22,364 nt of DNA from contig CAZOMR010000020.1 of NCBI GenBank assembly GCA_964580655.1, forward strand, positions 1 through 22,364. Reading direction: 5' to 3'. The DNA comes from CAZOMR01 sp964580655 (GTDB taxonomy: Bacteria > RBG-13-61-14 > CAZOMR01). Numbering within the stretch: position 1 is the stretch's first letter; each line of letters opens with the position of its first letter. Positions 22,305-22,364 of the stretch are shown here, piece after piece. Both the position numbers and the translations under genes were made by a program. Below the pieces are notes generated by a model. It was not told the DNA's origin, did no database searches, and saw only the letters and a list, made by a program, of their open reading frames with translations.

Positions 22305-22364
22305 TTAGACGTTGGCGGCCCTTTGCTCCCAGAATTCCTCCATCCGGCCGGAGAGGTGGGGACA
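22305..22364 (-). CDS. Possible 3' end of a gene entering from the right edge
   Basis: On the minus strand one frame reads CPHLSGRMEEFWEQRAANV and stops at 22305, with the GC-rich third positions typical of this genome. A second frame stays open further, ending MEKEYNEVFSRLLSPRLP at 22219, which would overlap the 140-aa gene tail to tail. I cannot decide between them or name a family from so few residues. No plus-strand start is visible in 22251-22364. Confidence 0.3.
   Translation of the reverse strand, partial: CPHLSGRMEEFWEQRAANV

Noticed and set aside
1..22364. CRISPR arrays, phage genes, plasmid origins
   Set aside because: No regularly spaced repeats, integrase, capsid or replication genes are visible anywhere in the window.

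Overview
The window comes from an anaerobic bacterium that carries the Wood-Ljungdahl pathway. The evidence is a 13-kb minus-strand operon (20659 down to 7214) encoding a complete bacterial-type CO dehydrogenase/acetyl-CoA synthase (CODH/ACS) system. Strong Shine-Dalgarno sites, consensus sigma-70 promoters, several GTG/TTG starts and moderately GC-rich coding all fit a bacterium. The lineage cannot be fixed from the sequence alone; it looks like an uncultured or deep-branching anaerobe.

Left part (1-7190): a tRNA-Glu(UUC) lies behind a perfect TTGACA-N17-TATAAT promoter. It is followed by an exported purple-acid-phosphatase-like metallophosphoesterase (+), a CoA-disulfide-reductase/NADH-oxidase-type flavoprotein (-), a B12-binding-domain radical SAM protein (+), and an EF-G-like GTPase (+) with its own near-perfect promoter and degenerate G motifs. 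Between the EF-G-like gene and the operon is a 474-bp insertion-sequence relic that keeps both inverted-repeat ends but only the last part of an IS1380/IS4-type transposase.

Central part (7200-20950): the operon reads, in transcription order, folD, cooC, a 74-aa unknown, acsD, a CooF-like four-cluster ferredoxin, NuoE/HydC-like, NuoF/HydB-like, NuoG-N/HoxU-like, acsA (cooS), acsB, acsC, acsE. Gaps are 46 bp or less, except 102 bp after folD. AcsE moves methyl from methyl-THF to the corrinoid protein AcsCD. AcsA interconverts CO2 and CO, and AcsB assembles acetyl-CoA. CooC loads nickel, and FolD supplies the C1-folate step. The embedded FMN/NAD(H) and Fe-S module probably ties CODH electrons to NAD(H). 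It could work as an NAD-linked exit for CO or acetyl-CoA oxidation, or as a HydB-type bifurcating/confurcating device for CO2 reduction. No hydrogenase (H-cluster) domain is present. The operon starts at a good sigma-70 promoter with an AT-rich upstream tract and has a ~250-nt leader holding a perfect 13-bp palindrome, a 14-bp direct repeat and a possible 12-codon leader peptide.

Right part (20997-22364): an alpha/beta hydrolase (-), then a divergent promoter and a 140-aa protein (+) that resembles the small companion of GMC-type oxidoreductases, then the end of a gene entering from the right edge that cannot be identified. Bases 1-70 hold nothing I can assign.
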